NCBI RefSeq assembly: GCF_902506555.1
Contig: NZ_LR732707.1
Coordinates: 1 to 64,000, forward strand
Source: Sphingorhabdus sp. 109
GTDB taxonomy: Bacteria > Pseudomonadota > Alphaproteobacteria > Sphingomonadales > Sphingomonadaceae
Reading direction: 5' to 3'
DNA: 64,000 nucleotides
The notes under the pieces were generated by a model. That model ran no database searches, was not told the DNA's origin, and saw nothing but the letters and a program-made list of their open reading frames with translations. The position numbers were made by a program, and so were the translations under genes. This document shows positions 33,385 to 43,223 of the stretch, one piece after another; the stretch's first letter is position 1; each line of letters opens with the position of its first letter.

Positions 33385-34680
33385 CTATTCCTGTTCCAGC
33401 TTGCCGGGGTTCTGAATCACCGGATTCTCGATATTGTCTGCCTTCCACTGCATCGCCATCCGGACACGCGTGGCGCCGGAAGGATGATCGAAGAACAGCA
33501 TTTCCTCGACCGGACCCGGTTCGATCTTGCGATATTCCGACAAGCGCATCGCCACCTTGGCAAAGCCGTCCGGTTCTCTGGCCGTATCCAGCCCGAACTG
33601 GTCGGCATCGCTTTCGGTAATCCTGACGAGGCTATTCAGTGCCGGCGTTGCGGCAAAGAAATAGGCCGTGAGGATAAGGCTGAGTATCGGAATCGCTGCT
33701 GGATCGGAAATGGTACGAACGCCCCACTTCGCGCCATGGCGTTCGATCAGCCGCGGCGCGAGCCGTGCGACAAGGAACAGTCCCAGTCCGATAATGAGCG
33801 CCAGGATGAAGATCGTGCGCCACGTGTGGCCGAGGACATAATGGCCCAGTTCGTGCCCCATTACCGCTGCGACCTCGTCCGGATCGGTCCGTTCGAGCAG
33901 ATTGTCGTTGAGCGATATCCGGATCGTCGGTCCGATACCGGAAACATTGGCCGATATTCTCTTATGCTGCTTCGACTGGTCAAACACATAGATATTCTCC
34001 GCCGGAATATCATATTCTGCGGCCATCGCGACAATCCTGTCGCGCATCGGTCCGTCCGCCATCTCGTGATAATCGTTGAACAAAGGCGAAATGAACACCG
34101 GCCCGAGCATCATGCCGATGAACAGGAAGATCGAAACCACCCCGGTGCCCCATAGCCACCATGTCTTGGGCGCCCGCCGGATCACCGCGAAAATCGCCAT
34201 GACCAGCAGCGGGAATATGAGCAGCGAGATGACAAGACCGATCATCTGCTCGCCGAACCAGTCGCCGAAGCTCTGGCTCATCAGGCCATATCGCTGCTCC
34301 CGGAAAAAACCGGTGTAAATTGTCCATGGCAGGGTGAGCAGAAATCCGGCGATGACATAAGGCAAGGCATAAAGCGCCGGTTGCAGCCAATGTCGCTTGG
34401 TGACCCGTTCGGCCCAGTCGCGGAATCGGGCAGAAAAGCGGGACTGTAGAATGACGAAATCGACCAGGATACCAATCAGGGCCCCCCAAAGGATCAGCCA
34501 GTAGCCGCCTTCAAAATAATTGTTCGATTTTTCCAGCTCTTCGCCCTGCAATGTGTCGATATAGGCGCGGCTGGCCTGCTCAACGTCAAAAGGCGCGCTG
34601 CCGGATTGCGCAAAAATAATGTCCGCTGGCAAGCCAGCGACCAGCAGACCGGCAAAGACGATGAACAATATTCTGGACAT
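33385..34680 (-). CDS. M48-family membrane zinc metalloprotease (Ste24-like)
   Basis: A 431-aa membrane protease. The zinc motif HELGHYVLGH and the downstream ESDADQFGLD, with the third ligand Glu, are intact. Several helices precede the catalytic domain and two follow it, as in Ste24/CAAX protease 1. The start at 34680 is supported by GGGAGTGG about 8 bases upstream and gives a signal-like first helix; the frame extends 24 codons further without a ribosome-binding site. Role: probably membrane protein quality control. Confidence 0.9.
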   Translation of the reverse strand: MSRILFIVFAGLLVAGLPADIIFAQSGSAPFDVEQASRAYIDTLQGEELEKSNNYFEGGYWLILWGALIGILVDFVILQSRFSARFRDWAERVTKRHWLQPALYALPYVIAGFLLTLPWTIYTGFFREQRYGLMSQSFGDWFGEQMIGLVISLLIFPLLVMAIFAVIRRAPKTWWLWGTGVVSIFLFIGMMLGPVFISPLFNDYHEMADGPMRDRIVAMAAEYDIPAENIYVFDQSKQHKRISANVSGIGPTIRISLNDNLLERTDPDEVAAVMGHELGHYVLGHTWRTIFILALIIGLGLFLVARLAPRLIERHGAKWGVRTISDPAAIPILSLILTAYFFAATPALNSLVRITESDADQFGLDTAREPDGFAKVAMRLSEYRKIEPGPVEEMLFFDHPSGATRVRMAMQWKADNIENPVIQNPGKLEQE

Positions 34681-34750
34681 GACCCACTCCCTTTCGTTCC
34701 AGCCATAAACGCAATTGCGCGGGGTGCAAATGGCTCTTATGGCAAGGCCC

Positions 34751-37381
34751 ATGCTTGATATTCAGAAAACATCGAACGACGAAATGGCCGATGCCGCGCC
34801 AGCACCCCACGATCCCGCGACGATCCGCCGCGAGGATTATCGCCCGCCTGCCTGGTTCATTCCGGAAGTCGACCTGGATTTCCAGCTCGGTCTGGAGCAC
34901 ACGCTGGTCCGTTCGAAACTGGATGTCCGCCGGTCAAAAAGCGCGAAGGCTGGCGAACCGCTGGTGCTGCAAGGCGATGATATTTCGCCGACGGCAGTCC
35001 GGGTGGACGGCGCCGCGTTTACCGATTGGAAACTGGTCGAAGGCGATCTGGTGCTGCCGCTGGACGGTGCATCGCACAGCGTCGAGATCGAGGTTGAACT
35101 GGACCCGTCGACCAACACCCAGCTGATGGGACTATATGCATCGAACGGGATGTTGTGCACGCAGTGCGAAGCGGAAGGATTCCGCCGGATCACCTTCGCT
35201 CCCGACCGGCCCGATGTGCTCAGCCGCTATCAGGTGCGGATGGAAGCCGACAAGGCGAAATTCCCCATATTGCTGTGCAACGGCGACAAGATTGCCGAAG
35301 GCGATGGCGAAAATGGCCGCCACTGGGTGCAATGGAATGATCCCTGGCCCAAGCCGAGCTATCTTTTCGCACTGGTTGCGGGCGATCTGGTCGCCAACAG
35401 CGACAGCTTCACCACCCGTTCGGGCAAGCCGGTCGAACTCAATATCTGGGTGCGCGACGGCGATCTCGATCGTACCGGCCATGCGATGCAGGCGCTGAAG
35501 GACTCGATGCGCTGGGACGAAGAAACCTATGACCGCGAATATGACCTTGGCCTGTTCAACATTGTTGCCGTCAGCGATTTTAACATGGGCGCGATGGAGA
35601 ATAAGGGGCTGAATATCTTCAACTCCCGCTATATTCTCGCCGATCCCGAAGTCGCCACCGACGCCGATTTTGACGGCATCGAGGGCGTGGTCGCGCATGA
35701 ATATTTTCACAACTGGTCGGGCAATCGCGTCACCTGCCGTGACTGGTTCCAGCTCAGCCTGAAAGAGGGCTTCACTGTCTACCGCGATCAGAGCTTCTCT
35801 GCCGACATGGGTTCGGCGGCGCTGAAGCGGATCGAGGATGTGCGGATATTGCGGGCAGCGCAATTCCCCGAGGATGCGGGGCCATTGGCCCATCCGATCC
35901 GTCCGGAAAGCTATCAGGAAATCTCTAATTTCTACACCGCGACCATCTATAACAAGGGTGCGGAAATCATCCGGATGATGAACACGCTGATGGGGCCGGA
36001 GAATTTCCGCAAGGGTACCGATCTCTATTTCGACCGGTATGACGGCGAGGCGGCGACCTGCGAGGATTTTGTCACCGCGATGGAAGACGGCGGCGACATC
36101 GCCCTGAAACAGTTCCGCAAATGGTATGAGACGCCGGGCACGCCGCGGGTAAGCGCGACGCTGTCCCACGACCCGCAAACCGGCACGGCCACAATCCGGC
36201 TGACGCAGAGAATTGCGCAAAATGGCGCAAAGCCGAAGCCGTCCGAACTGCTGATACCGCTGCGCACGGCGCTGCTCGATCCGGAAACCGGCGCGCACCA
36301 GGGCGAACAGCTGCTGTTGCTCGACCAGTCCGAGAAAAGCTTCGCGCTTGAAGGCCATAAGGAACGGCCCATCCTGTCGATCAATCGCGGTTTCTCCGCG
36401 CCGATCATCTTGGACAGCGACCAGACCGCCGAGGAACTGGCCTTTCTGTCGGCGCATGACGACGACCCTTTCGCCCGGTTCGAGGCGATGCAGCAACTGA
36501 TGACCAATTATCTGACGGCTAGGGTTTCGGGCACGCCGGTTGATCGCGATATCATCCTGCTGGCGGTCGCGAAAATACTCGCCGACACGTCAATCGATCC
36601 TGCCTTTCTCGCCGAGCTGATCCAGCTGCCCAGCGAAGCCTTTCTCGGTGACCAGATGGTCGAGGTCGATCCGCAGGCGATCCATGAGGAGCGCGAGAAA
36701 TTGCGCGGCAAGATCGCGGTGCAGTTCGAAAAGCAGTTCCGCAAGCTCTACAAGAGCTGCTGGCCCGGCGAATTCTCGCTCGATGCCGAGGCGCGCGGCA
36801 AGCGTAAATTGCGCAACGTGACTCTGGCCTATCTGGCCGCATCCTTTGCCGAAGATGCAGCTGAGCTGGCCTTTGACCAATATCGCGATGCGGACAATAT
36901 GACCGCCATGCAGGGGGCGCTGGCGGTATTGTCCAATCTCGAATCCGAAGAACGGTCCGCGGCCTTTGACAATTTCTACAAGAGATTCAGGGACAACGCG
37001 CTGGTTCTCGACAAATGGTTTAGCCTGCAGGCAATGTCGCAGCGCCCCGATGCGCTGAAACGGGTCGAAAGCCTGTCGCGCCATCCCGACTTCACTCTGT
37101 CCAATCCCAATCGGGTGCGCGCGCTCTATGGAGCGTTTACGGGCAATCAAGTCCGCTTTCATGATCCGTCGGGCAAAGGTTACCAGTTGATCGCAGACAT
37201 GGTGATCGCGCTGGACAAGCAGAATCCGCAGACTGCGGCCCGATTCATCCCGCCGCTCGGGCGCTGGCGGCGCTACGAACGGGGTCGTTCGGACCTGATG
37301 CGGCTGGCGCTGGAGAAGATTGCGGCGCAGCCGGGCCTGTCGAAAGATGTCGCCGAACAGGTGCACAAGAGCCTTGCTTGA
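34751..37381 (+). CDS. pepN: Aminopeptidase N (M1 family)
   Basis: An 876-aa zinc aminopeptidase. The substrate motif is GAMEN in NMGAMENKGLNIF, the zinc site is HEYFHNWSGNRVT with the distal Glu in LKEGFTVYRDQ, and a helical C-terminal domain typical of bacterial PepN follows. It removes N-terminal residues in the cytoplasm. Several in-frame starts exist (34715 TTG, 34730 and 34739 ATG); I choose the ATG at 34751, preceded by CAAGG, since the conserved part begins soon after. It diverges from the M48 protease and overlaps pgeF by 8 bases. Confidence 0.92.
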   Translation: MLDIQKTSNDEMADAAPAPHDPATIRREDYRPPAWFIPEVDLDFQLGLEHTLVRSKLDVRRSKSAKAGEPLVLQGDDISPTAVRVDGAAFTDWKLVEGDLVLPLDGASHSVEIEVELDPSTNTQLMGLYASNGMLCTQCEAEGFRRITFAPDRPDVLSRYQVRMEADKAKFPILLCNGDKIAEGDGENGRHWVQWNDPWPKPSYLFALVAGDLVANSDSFTTRSGKPVELNIWVRDGDLDRTGHAMQALKDSMRWDEETYDREYDLGLFNIVAVSDFNMGAMENKGLNIFNSRYILADPEVATDADFDGIEGVVAHEYFHNWSGNRVTCRDWFQLSLKEGFTVYRDQSFSADMGSAALKRIEDVRILRAAQFPEDAGPLAHPIRPESYQEISNFYTATIYNKGAEIIRMMNTLMGPENFRKGTDLYFDRYDGEAATCEDFVTAMEDGGDIALKQFRKWYETPGTPRVSATLSHDPQTGTATIRLTQRIAQNGAKPKPSELLIPLRTALLDPETGAHQGEQLLLLDQSEKSFALEGHKERPILSINRGFSAPIILDSDQTAEELAFLSAHDDDPFARFEAMQQLMTNYLTARVSGTPVDRDIILLAVAKILADTSIDPAFLAELIQLPSEAFLGDQMVEVDPQAIHEEREKLRGKIAVQFEKQFRKLYKSCWPGEFSLDAEARGKRKLRNVTLAYLAASFAEDAAELAFDQYRDADNMTAMQGALAVLSNLESEERSAAFDNFYKRFRDNALVLDKWFSLQAMSQRPDALKRVESLSRHPDFTLSNPNRVRALYGAFTGNQVRFHDPSGKGYQLIADMVIALDKQNPQTAARFIPPLGRWRRYERGRSDLMRLALEKIAAQPGLSKDVAEQVHKSLA

Positions 37382-38141
37382 TATCGCGATCTCTCCACTG
37401 CTCAAGGGCGTGGAACATGGTTTCCTCGGCCGGGCAGGGGGTGTCTCGAAAGGAATCTACAGCGGGCTGAATATCGGTCTGGGCAGTGATGATGACCGCG
37501 AGTCGATCATGGAAAATCGCCGCCGCGCCACGGAAGGCGTGTTGCCGGGTAGCGAACTGGTGACCGTGCACCAGATCCATAGCGCAGAGGTTGTCACCGT
37601 GACCGAACCCCTGCCGCTCGACCAGCGCCCACAGGCCGATGCGATGGTGACGGTCAAGCCAAACCTGCTGCTCGGGATATTGACCGCTGATTGCGTGCCG
37701 GTGCTGTTCTATGACCCGCAAGCCAAAGTGATCGGCGCCGCCCATGCCGGCTGGAAGGGCGCTTTGGCCGGGGTTACCGACAATGTACTCATAGCGATGG
37801 AAAAGCTGGGCGCGGATCGCGGCAATATTGCCTGTGCCATCGGGCCCTGCATCGCGCAGCCCAGCTATGAGGTCGATGCGGCCTTCCGGACGCGGTTTCT
37901 CGAAGCCGATACGGATAATGACCGCTTCTTCACTGCGGGCAAAGCGGACCATTTCCAGTTTGATATAGAGGATTATGTCGCTGCCCGACTGCAAGCAGCA
38001 GACATTAACAAGTTCGATAAACTCGGTCTCGATACTTATGCCAACGAGAACCGCTATTTCAGCTACCGCCGCTCCTGTCACCGCGATGAAGCGGGCTATG
38101 GCAGGCAGGTTTCGCTGATCGGCCTTGCGGAATACTATTGA
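37374..38141 (+). CDS. pgeF: Peptidoglycan editing factor / YfiH-type purine nucleoside hydrolase
   Basis: A 255-aa multicopper-oxidase-like (laccase domain) protein. The metal ligands appear in VHQIHSAEV, LTADCVPVLF and AAHAGWKGAL. E. coli PgeF limits wrong amino acids in peptidoglycan precursors, while other members act on adenosine. The only in-frame start that fits the family is the TTG at 37374, overlapping the pepN stop by 8 bases, so expression depends on pepN translation. Confidence 0.88.
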   Translation: MLDIAISPLLKGVEHGFLGRAGGVSKGIYSGLNIGLGSDDDRESIMENRRRATEGVLPGSELVTVHQIHSAEVVTVTEPLPLDQRPQADAMVTVKPNLLLGILTADCVPVLFYDPQAKVIGAAHAGWKGALAGVTDNVLIAMEKLGADRGNIACAIGPCIAQPSYEVDAAFRTRFLEADTDNDRFFTAGKADHFQFDIEDYVAARLQAADINKFDKLGLDTYANENRYFSYRRSCHRDEAGYGRQVSLIGLAEYY

Positions 38142-38153
38142 TTTCCCCCGTCA

Positions 38154-38171
38154 CCCCAGCGAAGGCTGGGG
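38154..38171. repeat. Hairpin resembling a dispersed intergenic repeat
   Basis: CCCCAGCGAAGGCTGGGG forms a perfect 7-base stem with a GAAG loop and is preceded by CGTCA. Elements of the form CGTCAnCCCAGCGAAnGCTGGGnT are scattered through many Sphingomonadales intergenic regions. A partly matching second half (CGCCGGCGCAGACTGGGA) lies at about 38215-38233. Only one copy is visible in this window, so the repeat status is from general knowledge. Confidence 0.5.
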
Positions 38172-38256
38172 GCTGAACCAATCTGGCCATTAACAAAGGC
38201 CAGCCGGTTTGCACGCCGGCGCAGACTGGGAGAACGGGATACGGGGGGGATAGGGC

Positions 38257-39663
38257 ATGAACGCACAACGCATCGGTCTATGGGCGGGGCTCGCCGGATT
38301 TGTCATCATGCTGCTCGTGCCCGCTCCGGAAGCCATGTCGACGCCGGCCTGGCAGGTGGCTGCGCTGACCCTGCTAATGGCGACCTGGTGGATGACCCAG
38401 GCGGTGCCGCTGACCGCCACGGCCTTGCTGCCCTTCTTGGCGCTGCCGACGATGGATGTCATGTCGGTCAATGAAACCGCCAGCCAATATTATTCGCCGA
38501 TCCTGTTCCTCATCCTCGGCGGCGCCTTTCTGGCGCTGGCCATCGAGCGGGTCGGACTGCACAAGCGGCTGGCTCTGGCGATCATCGGCCTGTCCGGCAA
38601 GACCGCCTGGGGCATATTATTTGCCTTCATGATCGCCACCGCCTTGCTCAGCATGCTGATTTCCAACACGTCCTCGACCCTGATCATGATCCCGATTGCG
38701 GTGGCGGTACTGGTCGCTGGCGGGGTCCGGGATGGCGAGACCGAAGGGTTCGCCGGAGCGCTGGTCATGGGCGTGGCCTTTGCCGCCTCTATCGGCGGCC
38801 TCGGCACATTGGTCGGCAGTCCGACCAACGCGATTGCTGCGGGCCTGATCAACAAGACATTGGGCATGGATCTCAATTTTCTCAGTTGGCTGAAATTCGG
38901 TATCCCGATCGTGCTTATCGGCATCCCCGTCCTCGCCGCCATTCTGATCGCGGTACAACAGGTTGGGCGTCACAGTTTCGATGGCGTCAAGGCAAAGCTG
39001 GCAATCGGTTCGCCGGGCCCCTGGAGCGTGCCGGAAAAGCGCCTCGTTCCGGTCGTCGCTATCGTCGTGCTGGGCTGGCTGTTCTTGCCGCAACTCAAGA
39101 CGATCTTTCCGGAAGGGGCGCTGCACGATGGCAGTATCGCCATTTTCGGCGGACTGCTGCTATTCTCGTTGCCCGACGGGACCGGTCGGCGGCTGCTCAA
39201 CTGGGATGAAGCGGACCGGGCGCCCTGGGGCGTGATCATGCTGTTCGGCGGCGGTTTTGCGCTGGCCGCCGGGATCATCGAGTCCGGTCTGGCCGAATGG
39301 CTGGGCGGAGCGCTGGAACCGCTGCAGTCGGTTCCGGTATTGATCATCGCCATCGCGCTGGTCGCGCTGGTCATTCTGGTCACCGAATTTGCCTCCAACG
39401 TCGCCACCGCCAGCGGCATCATGCCGGTGGTCGCCAGCCTGATCCTCGCCACCGGCGTCGATCCGGTGCTGCTCGCTGTGCCTGCCGCAATGGCCGCCAG
39501 TTGGGGATTCATGCTGCCTAGCGGTACCGGTCCCAATGCGATTGCCTGGTCGACCGGTCATATCGAGCTGCCGAAAATGCTGAAATCCGGCCTGCTGCTC
39601 GACCTTGCCGGCATCCCGATCATAATCGGCTGCATCTGGATGGTTTCCGTTGTAACCAGTTAG
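38257..39663 (+). CDS. SLC13/DASS-family anion:sodium symporter
   Basis: A 468-aa transporter with about 11-12 helices in two inverted repeats. The SNT motif in LISNTSSTLIMIP and the matching ATASGIMPVVASL in the second half are the sodium/carboxylate-binding loops of DASS proteins such as VcINDY. It probably imports dicarboxylates or sulfate with sodium. No neighbour clearly defines the substrate. Confidence 0.88.
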   Translation: MNAQRIGLWAGLAGFVIMLLVPAPEAMSTPAWQVAALTLLMATWWMTQAVPLTATALLPFLALPTMDVMSVNETASQYYSPILFLILGGAFLALAIERVGLHKRLALAIIGLSGKTAWGILFAFMIATALLSMLISNTSSTLIMIPIAVAVLVAGGVRDGETEGFAGALVMGVAFAASIGGLGTLVGSPTNAIAAGLINKTLGMDLNFLSWLKFGIPIVLIGIPVLAAILIAVQQVGRHSFDGVKAKLAIGSPGPWSVPEKRLVPVVAIVVLGWLFLPQLKTIFPEGALHDGSIAIFGGLLLFSLPDGTGRRLLNWDEADRAPWGVIMLFGGGFALAAGIIESGLAEWLGGALEPLQSVPVLIIAIALVALVILVTEFASNVATASGIMPVVASLILATGVDPVLLAVPAAMAASWGFMLPSGTGPNAIAWSTGHIELPKMLKSGLLLDLAGIPIIIGCIWMVSVVTS

Positions 39664-39710
39664 ATTTTCAGGCAAGACTTCATGCAAATATTTGATGTGG
39701 AGAGACAGAC

Positions 39711-41036
39711 ATGGCCAAGCAAGATGATCCCAACGCAGCCGTCCCGGTGACCCGCCGTATGCCCAAGGCGCCGATCGAGAAAATCGGTGGCCGCAAGCTG
39801 AAACCGGCTACCCTGATGATGGGCCATGGCTATGATCCGGAGCTTTCAGAAGGCTCGCTCAAGCCGCCGATCTTCCTGACCTCGACCTTTGCCTTTGAAA
39901 ATGCCGCCGCCGGCAAACGCTTTTTCGAAGGCATTACCGGCAAGCGGCCCGGCGGTGCGGACGGTTTGGTCTATTCACGCTTCAACGGCCCCAATCAGGA
40001 AATTCTCGAAGACCGGCTGAGCATCTGGGACGAGGCCGAGGATGCGCTGGTTTTCTCCAGCGGCATGTCGGCGATCACCACGGTGCTGCTGGCCAATGTC
40101 AATCAGGGTGATGTCGTCGTCCACAGCGGGCCGCTCTATGCCGCGACCGAAACGCTGATCAACAAGATACTCGGCCGCTTCGGTGTCACTTTCCTTGACT
40201 TCCCCGCCGGCGCGAGCCCGTCGGAAGTCGCCACGATGCTCGAAGAGGCGAGAGCGAAGGCCGCAGCCAACGGCGGCAAGGTCGCGATCATCTATCTCGA
40301 AAGCCCGGCCAATCCGACCAATGCTCTGGTCGATATCGAAGGCGTGGCTGACGCGCGCAAACAGGTGTTTGGGGATGAAGCCGCGCCACAGATCGCTATC
40401 GACAATACCTTCCTCGGCCCGCTCTGGCAGCAGCCGCTGAAACACGGCGCGGATATCGTCATCTACAGCCTGACCAAATATGTCGGCGGGCACAGCGATC
40501 TGGTCGCGGGCGGCGTGCTCGGCAGCAAGGCGCATATGGACCCGATCCGCGCGATCCGGAACACCATCGGCACGATCTGCGATCCGAATACCGCCTGGAT
40601 GCTGATGCGCAGCCTCGAGACGCTGGAATTGCGCATGACCCGGGCTGGTGAAAATGCCGAAAAGGTCTGCGCTTTCCTGCGCGACCATCCCAAGGTCGAT
40701 GGTCTCGGCTATCTCGGCTTCATCGACGACGAAAGCCAGCAGGATATCTACGACCGCCATTGCAGCGGCGCCGGTTCGACCTTCTCGCTGTTCATCAAGG
40801 GCGGCGAGGCGGAGGCCTTCCGCTTTCTCGATGCGATGAAGATCGCCAAGCTGGCGGTTAGCCTCGGCGGTACCGAAACATTGGCCAGCCTGCCCGCTGC
40901 GATGACCCATATCTCGGTTCCTGACGAACGCCGCGCCGCGCTCGGCATCACCGACAATCTGGTCCGCATTTCCATCGGTGTCGAAGACCCGGACGATTTG
41001 ATAGCCGACTTCGACCAGGCGCTGGCCGCCGTCTGA
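39711..41036 (+). CDS. Cystathionine gamma-synthase/lyase family PLP enzyme
   Basis: A 441-aa Cys/Met-metabolism PLP enzyme. The cofactor lysine is in SLTKYVGGHSDLVAGG, the PLP-stacking Tyr in the YSRFNGPN loop and the SSGMSAITTVL phosphate site follow the family. The N-terminal extension of about 30 basic residues and the length are typical of a Sphingomonadales subgroup annotated as cystathionine gamma-synthase family; the actual reaction (gamma-synthase, gamma-lyase or methionine gamma-lyase) cannot be told by eye. A GGAGAG site precedes the ATG. Confidence 0.85.
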   Translation: MAKQDDPNAAVPVTRRMPKAPIEKIGGRKLKPATLMMGHGYDPELSEGSLKPPIFLTSTFAFENAAAGKRFFEGITGKRPGGADGLVYSRFNGPNQEILEDRLSIWDEAEDALVFSSGMSAITTVLLANVNQGDVVVHSGPLYAATETLINKILGRFGVTFLDFPAGASPSEVATMLEEARAKAAANGGKVAIIYLESPANPTNALVDIEGVADARKQVFGDEAAPQIAIDNTFLGPLWQQPLKHGADIVIYSLTKYVGGHSDLVAGGVLGSKAHMDPIRAIRNTIGTICDPNTAWMLMRSLETLELRMTRAGENAEKVCAFLRDHPKVDGLGYLGFIDDESQQDIYDRHCSGAGSTFSLFIKGGEAEAFRFLDAMKIAKLAVSLGGTETLASLPAAMTHISVPDERRAALGITDNLVRISIGVEDPDDLIADFDQALAAV

Positions 41037-41044
41037 TCTTCTCG

Positions 41045-41072
41045 CCAAAGCGGCGGAACCAAGCCGCTTTGG
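41045..41072. terminator. Hairpin after the PLP-enzyme gene
   Basis: CCAAAGCGGC (41045-41054) pairs perfectly with GCCGCTTTGG (41063-41072) around an 8-base loop, 9 bases after the stop codon. There is no T run, so it may be a Rho-assisted or 3'-end stabilising structure. Confidence 0.5.
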
Positions 41073-41137
41073 TCACGGGGTAGAGTTTTCTACAGATAAG
41101 CGCTTTCCGGTTCAGGCCGGACTGCTATATCGGGGCT

Positions 41138-41974
41138 ATGGCAAAGCGACCCGTTTACCCCGTGATATGCACCGACCTGGATGGCACGCTGCTTGATCAT
41201 CACAGCTATTCGGCCAAGCCCGCGGACGGGCTGGTCGCTGATCTGGCCCGGCGATCGCTGGCGGAAGTCGTTCCGGTTACCAGCAAGACCCATGCGGAAC
41301 TGATTCACCTGCAGCAGACACTGCCCCTGCCATTCTCGCTCTGCGTGACCGAGAACGGGTCCGTCCTACATGGTCCCGAAAACTTCATTACCGGCGAGGA
41401 CGACCCCTCCGGCAGGATCACCATGGGAGTCGCCTATCCGGCGATACTGGACCAGATCGGCAAGCTGCCGGCCTCGTTGCGCCGCCATTTTCGCGGATTT
41501 TCCGACATGTCTGTCGATGCGGTGGTCGAGGCGACCGGGCTGGCCTACGGCGATGCGCGGCGGGCGAAGGACCGTCAGGCGACCGAACCCTTCCTCTGGT
41601 CTGGCACAGACGGCGAGCTGGAATCGCTTGCGTCCGTCGTCGCCGAATCCGGTCTGCGGATCCAGCGCGGCGGACGGTTTTACCATCTGACCGGTCACGC
41701 GACCAAGGAGCAAGCGATGGCCCGGATCATCGAAACCATCGCCGGACGAAAACCGGACTGCGACATCCTTTCGATCGCTCTTGGCGACGGGCCCAATGAC
41801 CTGGGGATGATAGAGGCGGCCGATTTTGGCGTGATCATGCCCAATCCGCAGGGCGTCACAATTGTCTCCGTCAAGCCCAGTGTCCGCACCGCCCCGGCGC
41901 CGGGCCCGGAGGGCTGGGTGAGCGCGGTCACGGAAATTCTGGCAGAATTGGGTTTAAACCTGCGCCAAAGCTGA
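41138..41974 (+). CDS. HAD phosphatase, mannosyl/glucosyl-3-phosphoglycerate phosphatase type
   Basis: A 278-aa HAD hydrolase of the MpgP/GpgP group. Motif I is DLDGTLLDHHSY, motif II is in VPVTSKTHAE, and GDGPNDLGMI is motif IV with its metal-binding Asp. A C2-type cap lies between. It should remove phosphate from glycosyl-3-phosphoglycerate to give the free glycosylglycerate. It is 34 bases upstream of the cognate GT81 synthase and faces the same way, which makes the assignment firm at pathway level. Confidence 0.87.
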   Translation: MAKRPVYPVICTDLDGTLLDHHSYSAKPADGLVADLARRSLAEVVPVTSKTHAELIHLQQTLPLPFSLCVTENGSVLHGPENFITGEDDPSGRITMGVAYPAILDQIGKLPASLRRHFRGFSDMSVDAVVEATGLAYGDARRAKDRQATEPFLWSGTDGELESLASVVAESGLRIQRGGRFYHLTGHATKEQAMARIIETIAGRKPDCDILSIALGDGPNDLGMIEAADFGVIMPNPQGVTIVSVKPSVRTAPAPGPEGWVSAVTEILAELGLNLRQS

Positions 41975-42008
41975 TTAGGCTCGTCTCTCGGCAAACACAG
42001 GGACATCT

Positions 42009-43223
42009 ATGGCTGACTTTCATCAAAACGGTTCAATTTCCACGCTTCACAATCTGTCCGGTCGCTCGGTCGATTCGCTGGAAGCCGATTTGATGGGCTT
42101 TCGCAAAGCCAATCCCATGGCACTGGTCCTGCCCAGCCTGTTTTCCGAACTGGAAGGCCCCGCGCTCGAAAATATCGTCGATGAACTGTGCCAGGTGCCC
42201 TATCTCGACGACATCATCATCGGGCTGGATCGCGCCGACAAGGAGCAGTTCGAATATGCGAAACAATATTTTTCGCGGCTGCCGCAACGCCATCATATCC
42301 TCTGGAACAGCGGCCCCCGGCTGACTGCGCTCGACGCAGAGCTGAAAGAATGCGGCCTGTCACCGGCGGAACCGGGCAAGGGCCGCAATGTCTGGTTCTG
42401 CTTTGGCTATTTCCTGTCAGCCACCAACGCCCAAGTGGTCGGGCTGCACGATTGCGACATATTGACCTATGACCGGGAATTGCTCGCGCGGCTGATGTAT
42501 CCGGTGGCCAATCCGACTTTCCCCTATGTCTTCTCCAAAGGTTATTATGCACGGACGACCGAGGAAAAATTCAACGGCCGTGTCGTGCGTCTGCTGATCG
42601 GGCCGTTGCTGGCGGCGCTCAAGAAAGTCTGCGAACCCAATGACTATATCACCTATCTGAACAGCTTCCGCTACGCGCTGGCCGGCGAGTTCGCAATGGG
42701 CCGGCAGGTGGTCAAGAATATCCGAATCCCGTCCGACTGGGGTCTGGAGGTCGGGGTATTGTCCGAAGTCTGGCGCAACCAGTCGACCCAGTCGATCTGC
42801 CAGGTCGAGATCGCCGACAATTATGACCACAAGCACCAGTCGGTTTCGCATGACAATCCCGAAGGCGGTCTGTCGAAAATGAGCATCGACATTACCAAGT
42901 CGCTGTTCCGCAAGCTTGCCACCGACGGTCAGGTCTTTTCCGCAGGCACCTTCCGCACGCTGAAAGCGACCTATTTCCGGATCGCCCTCGACCGGATCGA
43001 GACGTTCTATAACGACGCGGTGATGAACGGCCTGACGCTTGACCGGCATGAAGAGGAGACGACGGTCGAACTGTTCGCGCAGAATATCATGACCGCCGGT
43101 GAAACATTTCTGGAATCGCCGAACGAAACACCCTTCATGGCAAACTGGAACCGGATCAACAGCGCCATTCCGGATTTCACCGACCGGTTTAAGGAAGCGG
43201 TCCGCCTGGATAACGAAGACTAG
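42009..43223 (+). CDS. gpgS: Glucosyl-3-phosphoglycerate synthase-like GT81 glycosyltransferase
   Basis: A 404-aa GT-A fold transferase. The metal-binding DxD is HDCD near residue 147 in VVGLHDCDILTYDRE, and the ALVLPSLFSELEGPALENIV start is typical of GT81. It should transfer glucose (or mannose) from a nucleotide sugar to 3-phosphoglycerate. Glucose is favoured because a glucosylglycerate-phosphorylase-like gene lies next door. GAC AT context and an intact catalytic core suggest a working gene. The end overlaps the convergent GH13 gene by 4 bases. Confidence 0.82.
   Translation: MADFHQNGSISTLHNLSGRSVDSLEADLMGFRKANPMALVLPSLFSELEGPALENIVDELCQVPYLDDIIIGLDRADKEQFEYAKQYFSRLPQRHHILWNSGPRLTALDAELKECGLSPAEPGKGRNVWFCFGYFLSATNAQVVGLHDCDILTYDRELLARLMYPVANPTFPYVFSKGYYARTTEEKFNGRVVRLLIGPLLAALKKVCEPNDYITYLNSFRYALAGEFAMGRQVVKNIRIPSDWGLEVGVLSEVWRNQSTQSICQVEIADNYDHKHQSVSHDNPEGGLSKMSIDITKSLFRKLATDGQVFSAGTFRTLKATYFRIALDRIETFYNDAVMNGLTLDRHEEETTVELFAQNIMTAGETFLESPNETPFMANWNRINSAIPDFTDRFKEAVRLDNED

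Noticed and set aside
39664-39710. A SAM riboswitch before the Cys/Met-metabolism PLP enzyme gene
   Set aside because: Only 47 bases separate it from the upstream gene, too little for SAM-I, and no SAM-II pseudoknot pattern was visible.
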